Source: Streptococcus mitis subsp. hohhotensis (GTDB lineage: Bacteria > Bacillota > Bacilli > Lactobacillales > Streptococcaceae). From it: 64,000 nucleotides of DNA. Made by a program: the position numbers and the translations under genes. Shown here in pieces: positions 48,298-57,504 of this stretch. The notes under the pieces are model-generated. The model ran no database searches. It had not been told where the DNA came from and saw nothing but the letters and a program-made list of their open reading frames with translations. The stretch is taken from assembly GCF_000722775.1 (NCBI RefSeq), contig NZ_JPFZ01000009.1, positions 62,001 to 126,000 on the forward strand, read 5' to 3'. Within the stretch, counting starts at the first letter, position 1; each line of letters starts with the position of its first letter.

Positions 48298-49214
48298 ATG
48301 TCAGATTTAAAAAATACGAAGGTGTCATTCCAGCCTTCTACGCATGTTATGATGATCAAGGAGAAGTAAGTCCAGAGCGTACTCGTGCCTTGGTTCAATA
48401 CTTCATTGATAAAGGTGTTCAAGGTCTTTATGTCAATGGTTCTTCTGGTGAATGTATCTACCAAAGCGTTGAAGACCGCAAGTTAATCTTGGAAGAAGTC
48501 ATGGCAGTTGCCAAAGGTAAATTGACCATCATTGCTCACGTTGCTTGCAACAATACTAAAGATAGCATGGAACTGGCTCGTCATGCTGAAAGCTTGGGTG
48601 TAGATGCCATTGCAACGATTCCACCAATTTACTTCCGCTTGCCAGAATACTCAGTTGCTAAATATTGGAACGATATCAGTTCTGCAGCTCCAAACACAGA
48701 CTACGTGATTTACAACATTCCTCAATTGGCAGGGGTTGCTTTGACTCCAAGCCTTTACACAGAAATGTTGAAGAATCCACGTGTTATCGGTGTGAAGAAC
48801 TCTTCTATGCCAGTTCAAGATATCCAAACTTTTGTGAGCCTTGGTGGAGAAGACCACATCGTCTTTAACGGTCCAGATGAGCAGTTCTTAGGTGGTCGTC
48901 TCATGGGAGCTAAAGCTGGTATCGGTGGTACTTATGGTGCTATGCCAGAACTCTTCTTGAAACTCAACCAATTGATTGCTGACAAAGACTTGGAAACAGC
49001 GCGTGAATTACAGTATGCTATCAACGCTATCATTGGTAAACTCACTTCTGCACATGGAAATATGTATGGTGTCATTAAAGAAGTCTTGAAAATCAATGAA
49101 GGACTTAACATTGGTTCTGTTCGTTCACCATTGACACCAGTGACTGAAGACGATCGTCCAGTTGTAGAAGCAGCTGCAGCCTTGATTCGTGAAACCAAGG
49201 AGCGCTTCCTCTAA
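48298..49214 (+). pseudogene. N-acetylneuraminate lyase, reading frame broken at codon 5-6 (A6 tract)
   Basis: Class I aldolase splitting sialic acid into ManNAc and pyruvate. The natural start at 48298 (AGGAGA) reads MSDLKNTKVS and stops at 48369; the lyase frame (YEGVIPAFYACYDDQG, YVNGSSGECIYQ, YNIPQLAG, IGVKNSS with the Schiff-base Lys) is -1. Seven A instead of six (48309-48314) would restore MSDLKKYEG. The break sits on T TTA AAA, a -1 slippery heptamer that would yield exactly this protein. Without slippage the enzyme would be lost or start internally. Confidence 0.8.
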
Positions 49215-49231
49215 TCCATAAGGAGGTATTT

Positions 49232-50128
49232 ATGACACACTACGTTGCAATTGATATCGGTGGAACAAATATCAAATATGGTTTGATTGACCAAGAAGGC
49301 CAACTTGTTGAATCGCATGAAATGCCAACAGAGGCGCATAAGGGTGGATCTCATATCTTACAAAAGACAAAAGATATTGTAGGCAGCTATTTAGAAAAAG
49401 GACCAGTAGCAGGTGTTGCCATTTCTTCTGCAGGAATGGTGGATCCTGACAAGGGTGAAATCTTCTATGCTGGGCCTCAGATTCCAAATTATGCAGGAAC
49501 TCAGTTCAAAAAGGAAATCGAAGAAAGCTTTAATATTCCTTGTGAAATTGAAAATGATGTCAACTGTGCAGGTCTTGCTGAAGCGGTATCTGGTTCAGGC
49601 AAGGGGGCGAGTGTCACCCTTTGCTTGACCATTGGAACAGGGATCGGTGGTTGCTTGATTATGGATGGGAAAGTCTTCCATGGTTTTAGTAATTCGGCCT
49701 GTGAAGTCGGTTATATGCATATGCAGGATGGAGCGTTCCAAGATTTGGCTTCTACAACAGCCTTGGTGGAGTATGTAGCAGCAGGTCATGGAGATCCAGT
49801 TGATCAGTGGAATGGCCGACGCATCTTTAAGGAAGCCACTGAAGGCAACAAGATTTGTATGGCTGGTATTGACCGGATGGTAGATTACCTTGGGAAAGGT
49901 CTGGCTAATATTTGCTACGTTGCTAATCCAGAAGTGGTCATTCTCGGTGGCGGTATCATGGGACAAGAGGCTATCCTTAAACCCAAGATCCGCAAAGCCT
50001 TGAAAGATGCCTTGGTGCCAAGTCTGGCTGATAAGACGAGATTAGAATTTGCTCATCATCAAAATACAGCAGGTATGTTGGGCGCCTACTATCATTTTAT
50101 ACTCAATGAAAATCAAAGAGCAAACTAG
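49232..50128 (+). CDS. nanK: ROK family kinase, probable N-acetylmannosamine kinase
   Basis: Phosphorylates ManNAc to feed NanE. The 298-residue protein has the ROK ATP site AIDIGGTNIKYGLI, ENDVNCAGLAEA and TIGTGIGGCLIMDG; the usual CxCGxxGC zinc motif is absent, as in several NanK proteins. The last 10 residues (ILNENQRAN) and stop come from a BOX element, so the native C-terminus has been replaced. Starts with AAGGAGG. Confidence 0.88.
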   Translation: MTHYVAIDIGGTNIKYGLIDQEGQLVESHEMPTEAHKGGSHILQKTKDIVGSYLEKGPVAGVAISSAGMVDPDKGEIFYAGPQIPNYAGTQFKKEIEESFNIPCEIENDVNCAGLAEAVSGSGKGASVTLCLTIGTGIGGCLIMDGKVFHGFSNSACEVGYMHMQDGAFQDLASTTALVEYVAAGHGDPVDQWNGRRIFKEATEGNKICMAGIDRMVDYLGKGLANICYVANPEVVILGGGIMGQEAILKPKIRKALKDALVPSLADKTRLEFAHHQNTAGMLGAYYHFILNENQRAN

Positions 50129-50203
50129 GAAGCTAGCCGTAGGCAGTACTTGAGTACGGCAAGGCGAAGCTGACGTGGTTTGAATTTGATTTTCGAAGAG
50201 TAT
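50098..50203 (-). repeat. BOX element overlapping the 3' end of nanK
   Basis: Begins TATACTCAATGAAAATC and ends GATTTTCGAAGAGTAT. It starts inside the nanK coding frame and supplies its stop codon. Confidence 0.92.
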
Positions 50204-50215
50204 CAATACAAAACA

Positions 50216-50248
50216 ATCCTAGTTTGGCCCAACCAAACTAGGATTTTC
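50216..50248. terminator. Terminator copy 1, after nanK
   Basis: AATCCTAGTTTGG/CCAAACTAGGATT forms a 13-bp stem with a short loop, then TTTTC. A second copy differing at one base lies at 50986-51018. Confidence 0.85.
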
Positions 50249-50261
50249 TAATCAAGTTCCC

Positions 50262-50295
50262 TTGACTTTCTTTATAATTATGAGATAATAAAGAA
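50262..50295 (+). promoter_or_regulatory. relB promoter and operator
   Basis: -35 TTGACT (50262-50267); -10 GATAAT (50284-50289). The dyad TTCTTTAT (50268-50275) and ATAAAGAA (50288-50295) spans the spacer and -10, a typical operator for autorepression by the antitoxin-toxin complex. Confidence 0.65.
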
Positions 50296-50318
50296 AATAT
50301 ATAAAGGAATTATATAAA

Positions 50319-50606
50319 ATGTCTATAGCAAATTCAAATAAAATTGTGACCTTCCAAGCTAATAGAGAATTAGTAAATGATGCCATGGAAGTGTTAAAAG
50401 AAAAAAATCTCTCTCTTTCATCGGCACTCAGATTATTTTTAAAGAATGTTGCCGTAACAAATGAAGTAGATTTACTGAGTGAAGAGGAATTAGAGAAGGA
50501 GTATTTGTTTAGACAATTACAAGCAGAAGTTCAAGAAAGTTATGCCAAGATTGAGGCTGGAAATTACTTGACAGATGAGGATGTCGTGACACGCTATGGA
50601 TTATAA
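50319..50606 (+). CDS. RelB/DinJ-type antitoxin
   Basis: A 95-residue ribbon-helix-helix antitoxin: KIVTFQANRELVNDAMEVLKEKNLSLSSALR at the N-terminus (DNA binding) and an acidic C-terminal tail for toxin binding. Overlaps the toxin gene by 11 bases. Confidence 0.85.
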   Translation: MSIANSNKIVTFQANRELVNDAMEVLKEKNLSLSSALRLFLKNVAVTNEVDLLSEEELEKEYLFRQLQAEVQESYAKIEAGNYLTDEDVVTRYGL

Positions 50607-50946
50607 AAAATATAGGATTTTGTATTCTCCTAGAGTGATTGATAGTTTGGATAAAATATATCAGTATATAGCGGAGGAAATCGGTTCTGTAGAGGCTGCG
50701 AGACGAAAAGTAGCCAATATTAGAAAAGATATTAATCGGCTAGAAATTTTCCCCCAAGCTGGATTTGATGCCGATGAAAAATTTGGTAAGAAATTAGATC
50801 CTCACTACCAAACGCGAGGATTGACCTTGAGTAAGGATTACATCGTATTATATACAATTGTTGAGGATACCGTCAGACTTGCTTATTTACTCCCTTCAAA
50901 AAGTGATTACATGAAATTATTCAAGACTAAGTCAAGATATGACTAA
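50596..50946 (+). CDS. RelE/ParE-family toxin
   Basis: A 116-residue RelE/ParE-fold protein: YSPRVIDSLDKIYQYIAEE, FPQAGFDADEKFG and the C-terminal YIVLYTIVEDTVRLAYLLPS. The target (ribosome-bound mRNA or gyrase) cannot be told; ParE-like. Coupled to the upstream antitoxin. Lies between two copies of the same terminator. Confidence 0.85.
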   Translation: MDYKKYRILYSPRVIDSLDKIYQYIAEEIGSVEAARRKVANIRKDINRLEIFPQAGFDADEKFGKKLDPHYQTRGLTLSKDYIVLYTIVEDTVRLAYLLPSKSDYMKLFKTKSRYD

Positions 50947-50985
50947 TTCATAATCTTGAAGAGGTATGTTTGGTGATGAATAAAA

Positions 50986-51018
50986 ATCCTAGTTTGGCCC
51001 AGCCAAACTAGGATTTTC
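50986..51018. terminator. Terminator copy 2, ends nanR
   Basis: Same 33-bp hairpin sequence as 50216-50248 with one base change in the loop. The nanR stop codon (51008-51010) lies inside the stem. Confidence 0.85.
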
Positions 51019-51859
51019 TGACACGTTTTTGTCTACGATAGCCGTTGAGTTTTTTATTTTCCCAGTAGCTATTAAAGATTTTTTCCTTGCTTTCGCGATT
51101 GATTTCCAAAAAGTAGGCATAAATCAAATCGATAAAGAAGAGCATAGGAAGTTGAGCGGATATTCGTTGGATATAGGAAGGCTGGCTGTGGGTGGCTACA
51201 AGAACAGTCTCTGTATAGGCTTGACTATCTTTATTGGGAACACTTGAAAAGAGTACAGTCTTTGCCCCCATCTCCTTGGCATCTAATAAACTGTCTAAAA
51301 TAGAGGGAGTTGTACCAGAAAGTGAGAAACCAAGTACGAGACAATTTTCATCCATAATACTGGTTGTCCAGGCAAAGCCGTCTTGATCGGTCAAGGCCTC
51401 GCAGACCACACCCAGACGCATGAAGCGCAATTTCATTTCGCGAGCAACAAGGCCAGAACTCCCTGTTCCGAAGAAGTAGACACGCTCAGCATCTTCGATT
51501 AATTGGGCAATTCGTTCTAGTTGTACTTCGTCAATCAAGTCTTGTGTTTGTTCCCTCATATTGCTATAGCTTCTGAGGACTCGTTTGGTCAGTGGACTGT
51601 GCTTAGAGACTTGGTTGGCTTGATTTTCTGCCTGATGTTGGTATTGGAAAATGAATTCTCGGTAGCCAGTAAAGCCACACTTTTTAGCAAAGCGAGTTAG
51701 TGCAGCCTGAGAGATATGTAATTTTTGAGTGACCTGTTGGGAAGATAAATCATCTGTAATCGTTTCAGCTTGCAAAAAATAGCGAGCGATTTCTTGCTCT
51801 AGGTCTGTCATTTCTTCAAAATGTGAATCAATGACAGTTGCGATATCTGGTTTGTCCAT
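51008..51859 (-). CDS. nanR: RpiR-family regulator of sialic acid genes
   Basis: A 283-residue protein with an N-terminal RpiR helix-turn-helix (QVTQKLHISQAALTRFAKKCGFTGYREF) and a C-terminal SIS sugar-phosphate domain (RVYFFGTGSSGLVAREM, LGFSLSGTTPSI). In pneumococcus the orthologue activates the nan genes with a sialic acid catabolite. Start MDKPDIATVI with AAGGAGCC. The last five residues (RVRKS) are encoded by the terminator. Extended -10 TGTTATAAT at 51922-51930. Confidence 0.88.
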   Translation of the reverse strand: MDKPDIATVIDSHFEEMTDLEQEIARYFLQAETITDDLSSQQVTQKLHISQAALTRFAKKCGFTGYREFIFQYQHQAENQANQVSKHSPLTKRVLRSYSNMREQTQDLIDEVQLERIAQLIEDAERVYFFGTGSSGLVAREMKLRFMRLGVVCEALTDQDGFAWTTSIMDENCLVLGFSLSGTTPSILDSLLDAKEMGAKTVLFSSVPNKDSQAYTETVLVATHSQPSYIQRISAQLPMLFFIDLIYAYFLEINRESKEKIFNSYWENKKLNGYRRQKRVRKS

Positions 51860-52021
51860 AGGGAAGGCTCCTTTAAATGAGTCGTGTTGGAAAAAGGCTA
51901 GATTATTGAACTTTTACATTCATTATAACATATAATATAGGGATGAATAAATAAAAACGTATCTTGCCGTAAAAACGAAAAAAGCTTCTTTCTTTTCCAT
52001 AATTTTTTGCTCAAATTGTGG

Positions 52022-52027
52022 TACAAT
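52022..52027 (+). promoter_or_regulatory. pbp2b promoter (extended -10)
   Basis: TGGTACAAT gives an extended -10 (TACAAT 52022-52027); no clear -35. The BOX element starts 19 bases downstream, so it would be in the pbp2b leader RNA. Confidence 0.5.
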
Positions 52028-52045
52028 TAAGAGTAAGATTTTAAT

Positions 52046-52163
52046 TATACTCTTCGAAAATCCAATTCAAACTACGTCAGCTTTATCGGCAACCTCAAAG
52101 CTGTACTTTGAGCAGCCTGCGGCTAGCTTCCTAGTTTGCTCTTTGATTTTCATTGAGTATTAG
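52046..52163 (+). repeat. BOX element in the pbp2b leader
   Basis: Begins TATACTCTTCGAAAATCC and ends TTTTCATTGAGTATTA; about 118 bp, longer than the others because of an inserted inner hairpin (CAAAGCTGTACTTTGAGCAG). It ends just before the pbp2b start and would form a large stem in the mRNA 5' end. Confidence 0.88.
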
Positions 52164-52180
52164 AAATGAGACTGATTTGT

Positions 52181-54223
52181 ATGAGAAAATTTAACAGCCA
52201 TTCGATTCCGATTCGGCTTAATTTATTGTTTTCAATCGTCATTTTACTCTTTATGACCATTATTGGTCGTTTGTTGTATATGCAGGTTTTGAACAAGGAT
52301 TTTTACGAAAAAAAGCTAGCCTCAGCTAGTCAGACCAAGGTCACAACCAGTTCTGCCCGTGGGGAAATTTATGATGCTAGTGGAAAACCTTTGGTAGAAA
52401 ATACGTTAAAGCAGGTTGTTTCCTTTACGCGTAGTAATAAAATGACGGCTAAAGATCTGAAAGAAATCGCTAGTCAGTTGCTGGGATATGTGAGCATCAG
52501 TTCGCCAAATTTGACAGAACGTCAGTTGGCTGATTACTATTTGGCTGATCCTGAAATCTATAAAAAAACAGTGGAGGCTCTCCCAAGTGAGAAACGCTTG
52601 GATTCAGATGGCAATCGCCTATCCGAATCAGAACTGTATAACAATGCGGTCGATAGTGTTCAAACGAGTCAACTAAACTATACAGAGGATAAAAAGAAAG
52701 AAATCTATCTTTTTAGTCAGTTAAATGCCGTTGGAAACTTTGCGACAGGAACCATTGTGACAGATGCCTTGACAGATACCCAGATTGCTCTGATTGCCTC
52801 TGCTTCGAAACAATTACCCGGCGTCAGTATTTCAACTTCTTGGGATCGAAAAGTTCTAGAGACTTCCCTTTCTTCTATAGTAGGTAGTGTATCCAGTGAA
52901 AAAGCTGGTCTCCCGGCGGAAGAAGCAGATGCTTATCTTAAAAAAGGTTATTCTCTAAATGACCGTGTTGGGACCTCTTATCTAGAAAAGCAATACGAGG
53001 AAACCTTGCAAGGTAAACGCTCAGTGAAGGAAATTCATCTAGACAAGTACGGAAACATGGAAAGTGTCGAAAATATCGAAGCTGGTACCAAAGGGAATAA
53101 TATTAAACTGACTATTGATTTGGCCTTCCAAGATAGCGTAGATGCCTTGCTGAAAAGTTATTTCAATTCAGAGTTGGGGAATGGTGGAGCCAAGTATTCT
53201 GAAGGTGTCTATGCAGTCGCCCTTAACCCAAAAACAGGTGCTGTTTTGTCTATGTCAGGGATTAAACATGACTTGAAAACGGGAGAGTTGACGCCTGATT
53301 CCTTGGGAACGGTAACCAATGTCTTTGTTCCAGGTTCGGTTGTCAAGGCGGCGACCATCAGCTCAGGTTGGGAAAATGGAGTCTTGTCAGGAAATCAGAC
53401 CTTGACAGACCAGTCCATTGTCTTCCAAGGTTCAGCTCCAATTAATTCTTGGTATACTGCCTTTTCTGGGCCAATGCCGATTACGGCGGTTCAAGCTCTG
53501 GAGTATTCATCCAATACTTATATGGTCCAAACAGCCTTAGGTCTTATGGGGCAAACCTATCAACCCAATATGTTTGTCGGCACCAGCAATCTAGAGTCTG
53601 CTATGGGTAAATTGCGTTCAACCTTTGGCGAATATGGCTTGGGGGCTGCGACCGGGATTGACCTACCAGATGAATCTACTGGATTTATTCCCAAAGAGTA
53701 TAACTTTGCCAATTTCATTACCAATGCCTTTGGGCAGTTTGATAACTATACGCCGATGCAATTGGCTCAGTATGTAGCAACTATTGCAAATGATGGTGTT
53801 CGTGTAGCTCCTCGTATTGTTGAAGGCATTTATGGTAATAATGATAAGGGAGGACTGGGCGACTTGATTCAGCAACTGCAACCGACAGAGATGAATAAGG
53901 TCAATATATCCGACTCCGATATGAGTGTCTTGCACCAAGGTTTTTATCAGGTTGCTCATGGGACTAGCGGATTGACAACTGGACGTGCCTTTTCAAATGG
54001 TGCCTTGGTATCCATTAGCGGAAAAACGGGTACAGCCGAAAGCTATGTGGCAGATGGTCAGCAAGCAACCAATACCAATGCGGTGGCCTATGCCCCATCT
54101 GATAATCCCCAAATCGCTGTTGCAGTGGTCTTTCCTCATAATACCAATCTAACAAATGGTGTAGGACCTTCCATTGCGCGTGACATTATCAATCTGTATC
54201 AAAAATACCATCCAATGAATTAG
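52181..54223 (+). CDS. pbp2b: Penicillin-binding protein 2B (class B, D,D-transpeptidase)
   Basis: Membrane-anchored peptidoglycan transpeptidase for elongation, 680 residues: short cytoplasmic start, one helix ([17 protein letters not shown]), dimerisation region, then the transpeptidase with motifs SVVK ([11 protein letters not shown]), SSN (EYSSNTYM) and KTGT (SGKTGTAES). Start MRKFNSHS chosen over an ATG 15 bases earlier. Compared with the pneumococcal sequence as I remember it, the segment before SSN reads [12 protein letters not shown] and ESAMGKL has Gly at the E476 position, seen in mosaic resistant alleles. Thr after SSN is unchanged. Confidence 0.95.
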   Translation: MRKFNSHSIPIRLNLLFSIVILLFMTIIGRLLYMQVLNKDFYEKKLASASQTKVTTSSARGEIYDASGKPLVENTLKQVVSFTRSNKMTAKDLKEIASQLLGYVSISSPNLTERQLADYYLADPEIYKKTVEALPSEKRLDSDGNRLSESELYNNAVDSVQTSQLNYTEDKKKEIYLFSQLNAVGNFATGTIVTDALTDTQIALIASASKQLPGVSISTSWDRKVLETSLSSIVGSVSSEKAGLPAEEADAYLKKGYSLNDRVGTSYLEKQYEETLQGKRSVKEIHLDKYGNMESVENIEAGTKGNNIKLTIDLAFQDSVDALLKSYFNSELGNGGAKYSEGVYAVALNPKTGAVLSMSGIKHDLKTGELTPDSLGTVTNVFVPGSVVKAATISSGWENGVLSGNQTLTDQSIVFQGSAPINSWYTAFSGPMPITAVQALEYSSNTYMVQTALGLMGQTYQPNMFVGTSNLESAMGKLRSTFGEYGLGAATGIDLPDESTGFIPKEYNFANFITNAFGQFDNYTPMQLAQYVATIANDGVRVAPRIVEGIYGNNDKGGLGDLIQQLQPTEMNKVNISDSDMSVLHQGFYQVAHGTSGLTTGRAFSNGALVSISGKTGTAESYVADGQQATNTNAVAYAPSDNPQIAVAVVFPHNTNLTNGVGPSIARDIINLYQKYHPMN

Positions 54224-54233
54224 AAAGGAAATT

Positions 54234-54830
54234 ATGCTTTATCCAACACCTATTGCTAAGCTGATTGACAGTTATTCCAAGTTACCAGGTATCGGGATTA
54301 AGACGGCTACGCGTCTGGCCTTTTATACGATTGGGATGTCTGATGATGATGTCAATGAATTTGCAAAAAATCTCCTTTCTGCTAAGAGAGAATTGACCTA
54401 CTGTTCTATTTGTGGACGTTTGACAGACGACGATCCTTGTTCTATCTGTACCGATCCGACTCGTGACCAGACAACGATTTTGGTGCTAGAGGATAGTCGG
54501 GATGTGGCGGCCATGGAAAATATCCAAGAATACCATGGACTCTATCATGTCCTGCATGGCCTTATTTCTCCTATGAATGGTATCAGTCCGGACGATATCA
54601 ATCTCAAGAGTCTCATGACTCGTCTGATGGATAGTGAGGTTTCAGAAGTAATCGTAGCAACCAATGCCACAGCAGATGGGGAAGCGACTTCCATGTATCT
54701 TTCCCGTTTACTCAAGCCAGCTGGGATCAAGGTTACGCGCCTGGCACGAGGCCTCGCTGTGGGAGCAGATATCGAGTATGCGGACGAAGTCACACTCTTA
54801 CGGGCTATTGAAAATCGGACAGAGTTGTAA
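54234..54830 (+). CDS. recR: Recombination mediator RecR
   Basis: Recombinational repair protein, 198 residues: helix-hairpin-helix [15 protein letters not shown], zinc finger [16 protein letters not shown], Toprim [15 protein letters not shown] and the C-terminal Walker-like region. Ten bases after pbp2b. Confidence 0.96.
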   Translation: MLYPTPIAKLIDSYSKLPGIGIKTATRLAFYTIGMSDDDVNEFAKNLLSAKRELTYCSICGRLTDDDPCSICTDPTRDQTTILVLEDSRDVAAMENIQEYHGLYHVLHGLISPMNGISPDDINLKSLMTRLMDSEVSEVIVATNATADGEATSMYLSRLLKPAGIKVTRLARGLAVGADIEYADEVTLLRAIENRTEL

Positions 54831-54874
54831 GTGTAGACAAATTTATGAACTCCATTCATTTATAAAAAATCAAG

Positions 54875-54907
54875 GAGGCTGAAAATCGTTCCTATCGGCC
54901 TCTTTTT
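54875..54907 (+). terminator. Terminator after recR
   Basis: GAGGCTGA/TCGGCCTC stem (one G-U) with a T5 run. Confidence 0.75.
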
Positions 54908-54939
54908 GTATAGTGTGATGAGTAGGATCAGGTTCAAGT

Positions 54940-54968
54940 TTTAAAAAAACAAGCAAATATGATATACT
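54940..54968 (+). promoter_or_regulatory. ddl promoter
   Basis: -35 TTTAAA (54940-54945), 17-bp spacer, -10 TATACT (54963-54968). Confidence 0.55.
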
Positions 54969-55005
54969 AAAGAGCGAGTATTCTAGTAGAATTAGGACAA
55001 ATAAT

Positions 55006-56049
55006 ATGAAACAAACGATTATTCTTTTATATGGTGGACGGAGTGCGGAACGCGAAGTCTCTGTCCTTTCAGCGGAAAGTGTCATGCGTGCGGTCAATTA
55101 CGACCGTTTCACAGTTAAGACTTTCTTTATCAGTCAGTCAGGTGACTTTATCAAAACGCAGGAATTTAGTCAGACTCCAGGTCAAGAGGACCGTCTCATG
55201 ACCAATGCGACCATTGATTGGGATAAGAAAGTTGTACCAAGTGCCATCTACGAAGAAGGGGCAGTTGTCTTTCCAGTTCTTCACGGTCCGATGGGAGAAG
55301 ATGGCTCTGTTCAAGGATTCCTTGAAGTTTTGAAAATGCCTTATGTCGGCTGTAATATCTTGTCATCTAGTCTTGCCATGGATAAAATCACGACCAAGAG
55401 TGTTTTAGAATCTGCTGGTATTGCCCAAGTTCCTTATGTGGCCATCGTTGAAGGTGATGATGTGACTGCTAAAATCGCTGAAGTGGAAGAAAAATTGGCT
55501 TATCCAATCTTCACTAAGCCGTCAAACATGGGGTCTAGTGTCGGTATTTCTAAGTCTGAAAATCAAGAAGAACTCCGTCAAGCTTTGAAACTTGCCTTCC
55601 GATATGACAGTCGTGTCTTGGTTGAGCAAGGGGTGAATGCCCGTGAAATCGAGGTTGGTCTCTTGGGTAACTACGATGTCAAAAGCACCCTTCCAGGAGA
55701 AGTAGTCAAGGATGTTGCCTTTTATGACTACGATGCCAAGTATATTGATAACAAGATTACTATGGACATTCCAGCCAAGATTAGTGATGATGTGATAGCT
55801 GTCATGCGTCAAAATGCAGAAACAGCCTTCCGTGCCATTGGTGGGCTCGGTCTATCTCGTTGCGATTTCTTCTATACAGATAAGGGAGAGGTTTTCCTCA
55901 ACGAGCTCAATACCATGCCAGGTTTCACCCAGTGGTCAATGTATCCACTTCTTTGGGACAATATGGGAATCAGCTATCCAGACTTAATCGAGCGATTGGT
56001 TGATCTTGCCAAGGAAAGTTTTGACAAGCGCGAAGCGCATTTGCTATAA
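55006..56049 (+). CDS. ddl: D-alanine-D-alanine ligase
   Basis: ATP-grasp enzyme joining two D-alanines for peptidoglycan, 347 residues. N-terminal [49 protein letters not shown] and the C-terminal metal site [17 protein letters not shown]. The substrate comes from alr at 31844; the product goes to murF, which follows. Confidence 0.97.
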   Translation: MKQTIILLYGGRSAEREVSVLSAESVMRAVNYDRFTVKTFFISQSGDFIKTQEFSQTPGQEDRLMTNATIDWDKKVVPSAIYEEGAVVFPVLHGPMGEDGSVQGFLEVLKMPYVGCNILSSSLAMDKITTKSVLESAGIAQVPYVAIVEGDDVTAKIAEVEEKLAYPIFTKPSNMGSSVGISKSENQEELRQALKLAFRYDSRVLVEQGVNAREIEVGLLGNYDVKSTLPGEVVKDVAFYDYDAKYIDNKITMDIPAKISDDVIAVMRQNAETAFRAIGGLGLSRCDFFYTDKGEVFLNELNTMPGFTQWSMYPLLWDNMGISYPDLIERLVDLAKESFDKREAHLL

Positions 56050-56061
56050 AAATGAAAGAGA

Positions 56062-56120
56062 GGGTAGAAGCCAGAACCATCACTGCAAGGTGACTAGAGT
56101 TCTCGGACTTCAACCCTTTT
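56062..56120 (+). terminator. Hairpin between ddl and murF
   Basis: GGGTAGAAG (56062-56070) pairs with CTTCAACCC (56108-56116) with one mismatch, followed by TTTTT. The loop holds a further small pairing (CACTGCAAGGTG). It acts as partial terminator or attenuator before murF. Confidence 0.6.
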
Positions 56121-56133
56121 TAAAGGAGTAGAA

Positions 56134-57504
56134 ATGAAATTAACAATTCATGAAGTGGCCCAAGTTGTCGGAGCTAAAAATGATATCAGCATCTTTGAGG
56201 ATACCCAGTTAGAGAAAACTGAGTTTGACAGTCGTTTGATTGCGGCAGGGGATTTATTTGTGCCCCTCAAAGGTGCGCGTGACGGTCATGACTTTATCGA
56301 AACAGCTTTTGAAAATGGCGCTGCTGCAACCCTGTCTGAGAAAGAGGTCGCAAATCATCCCTACATTCTAGTAGATGATGTTCTGACTGCCTTTCAAAAA
56401 CTAGCTGCCTACTATCTTGAGAAAACAGCTGTTGATGTCTTTGCTGTCACAGGTTCAAATGGTAAAACAACGACCAAGGATATGTTAGCTCACTTGCTAT
56501 CAACAACCTACAAAACCTATAAAACACAAGGCAACTACAATAATGAGATTGGTCTTCCTTACACAGTTCTCCATATGCCTAAAGGAACAGAAAAGTTGGT
56601 CTTGGAGATGGGGCAGGATCACTTGGGAGATATTCATCTCTTATCTGAATTGGCTCGTCCAAAAACAGCCATCGTGACCTTGGTTGGAGAAGCCCATTTG
56701 GCCTTTTTCAAAGACCGTTCTGAGATTGCTAAAGGAAAAATGCAAATTGCAGACGGGATGTCTTCGAATTCCTTGCTCTTGGCACCAGCAGATTCGATTG
56801 TAGAGGACTACTTGCCAACTGATAAAAAGGTAGTCCGTTTTGGGAAAGGAGCAGAGTTGGAAATCACAGACTTGGTTGAGCGCAAGGATAGTCTGACCTT
56901 TAAGGCTAATTTCTTGGAACAAGTCCTTGATTTGCCAGTGACTGGTAAGTACAATGCCACTAATGCTATGATTGCATCCTATGTTGCCTTGCAAGAAGGA
57001 GTGACTGAGGAACAAATTCGTCAGGCCTTCCAAAAACTTGAATTGACGCGTAACCGTACCGAGTGGAAGAAAGCAGCCAATGGAGCAGATATCCTATCAG
57101 ATGTTTACAATGCCAATCCAACTGCTATGAAGCTGATTTTAGAGACTTTCTCTGCCATTCCAGCCAACGAAGGTGGCAAGAAAATCGCTGTCTTGGCGGA
57201 CATGAAGGAACTTGGTGACCAGTCTATTCAACTCCATAACCAGATGATTTTGAGCCTTTCTCCAGATGTGCTTGATACCGTTATTTTCTATGGAGAAGAC
57301 ATTGCTGAATTAGCCCAATTGGCCAGTCAAATGTTCCCAATCGGTCACGTTTACTACTTCAAGAAAACAGAAGACCAAGACCAATTTGAAGACCTAGTTA
57401 AGCAGGTTAAAGAAAGCCTTGGTGTCCATGATCAAATCCTGCTCAAAGGCTCTAACTCTATGAATCTAGCCAAGCTGGTAGAATGTTTAGAAAATGAATG
57501 CTAG
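56134..57504 (+). CDS. murF: UDP-MurNAc-pentapeptide synthetase MurF
   Basis: Adds D-Ala-D-Ala to the UDP-MurNAc tripeptide in the cytoplasm, 456 residues. ATP loop VTGSNGKTTTKDML, NYNNEIGLPYTVL, and C-terminal DVYNANPTAMKLIL. Length normal. Overlaps the NUDIX gene by 11 bases. Confidence 0.96.
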   Translation: MKLTIHEVAQVVGAKNDISIFEDTQLEKTEFDSRLIAAGDLFVPLKGARDGHDFIETAFENGAAATLSEKEVANHPYILVDDVLTAFQKLAAYYLEKTAVDVFAVTGSNGKTTTKDMLAHLLSTTYKTYKTQGNYNNEIGLPYTVLHMPKGTEKLVLEMGQDHLGDIHLLSELARPKTAIVTLVGEAHLAFFKDRSEIAKGKMQIADGMSSNSLLLAPADSIVEDYLPTDKKVVRFGKGAELEITDLVERKDSLTFKANFLEQVLDLPVTGKYNATNAMIASYVALQEGVTEEQIRQAFQKLELTRNRTEWKKAANGADILSDVYNANPTAMKLILETFSAIPANEGGKKIAVLADMKELGDQSIQLHNQMILSLSPDVLDTVIFYGEDIAELAQLASQMFPIGHVYYFKKTEDQDQFEDLVKQVKESLGVHDQILLKGSNSMNLAKLVECLENEC

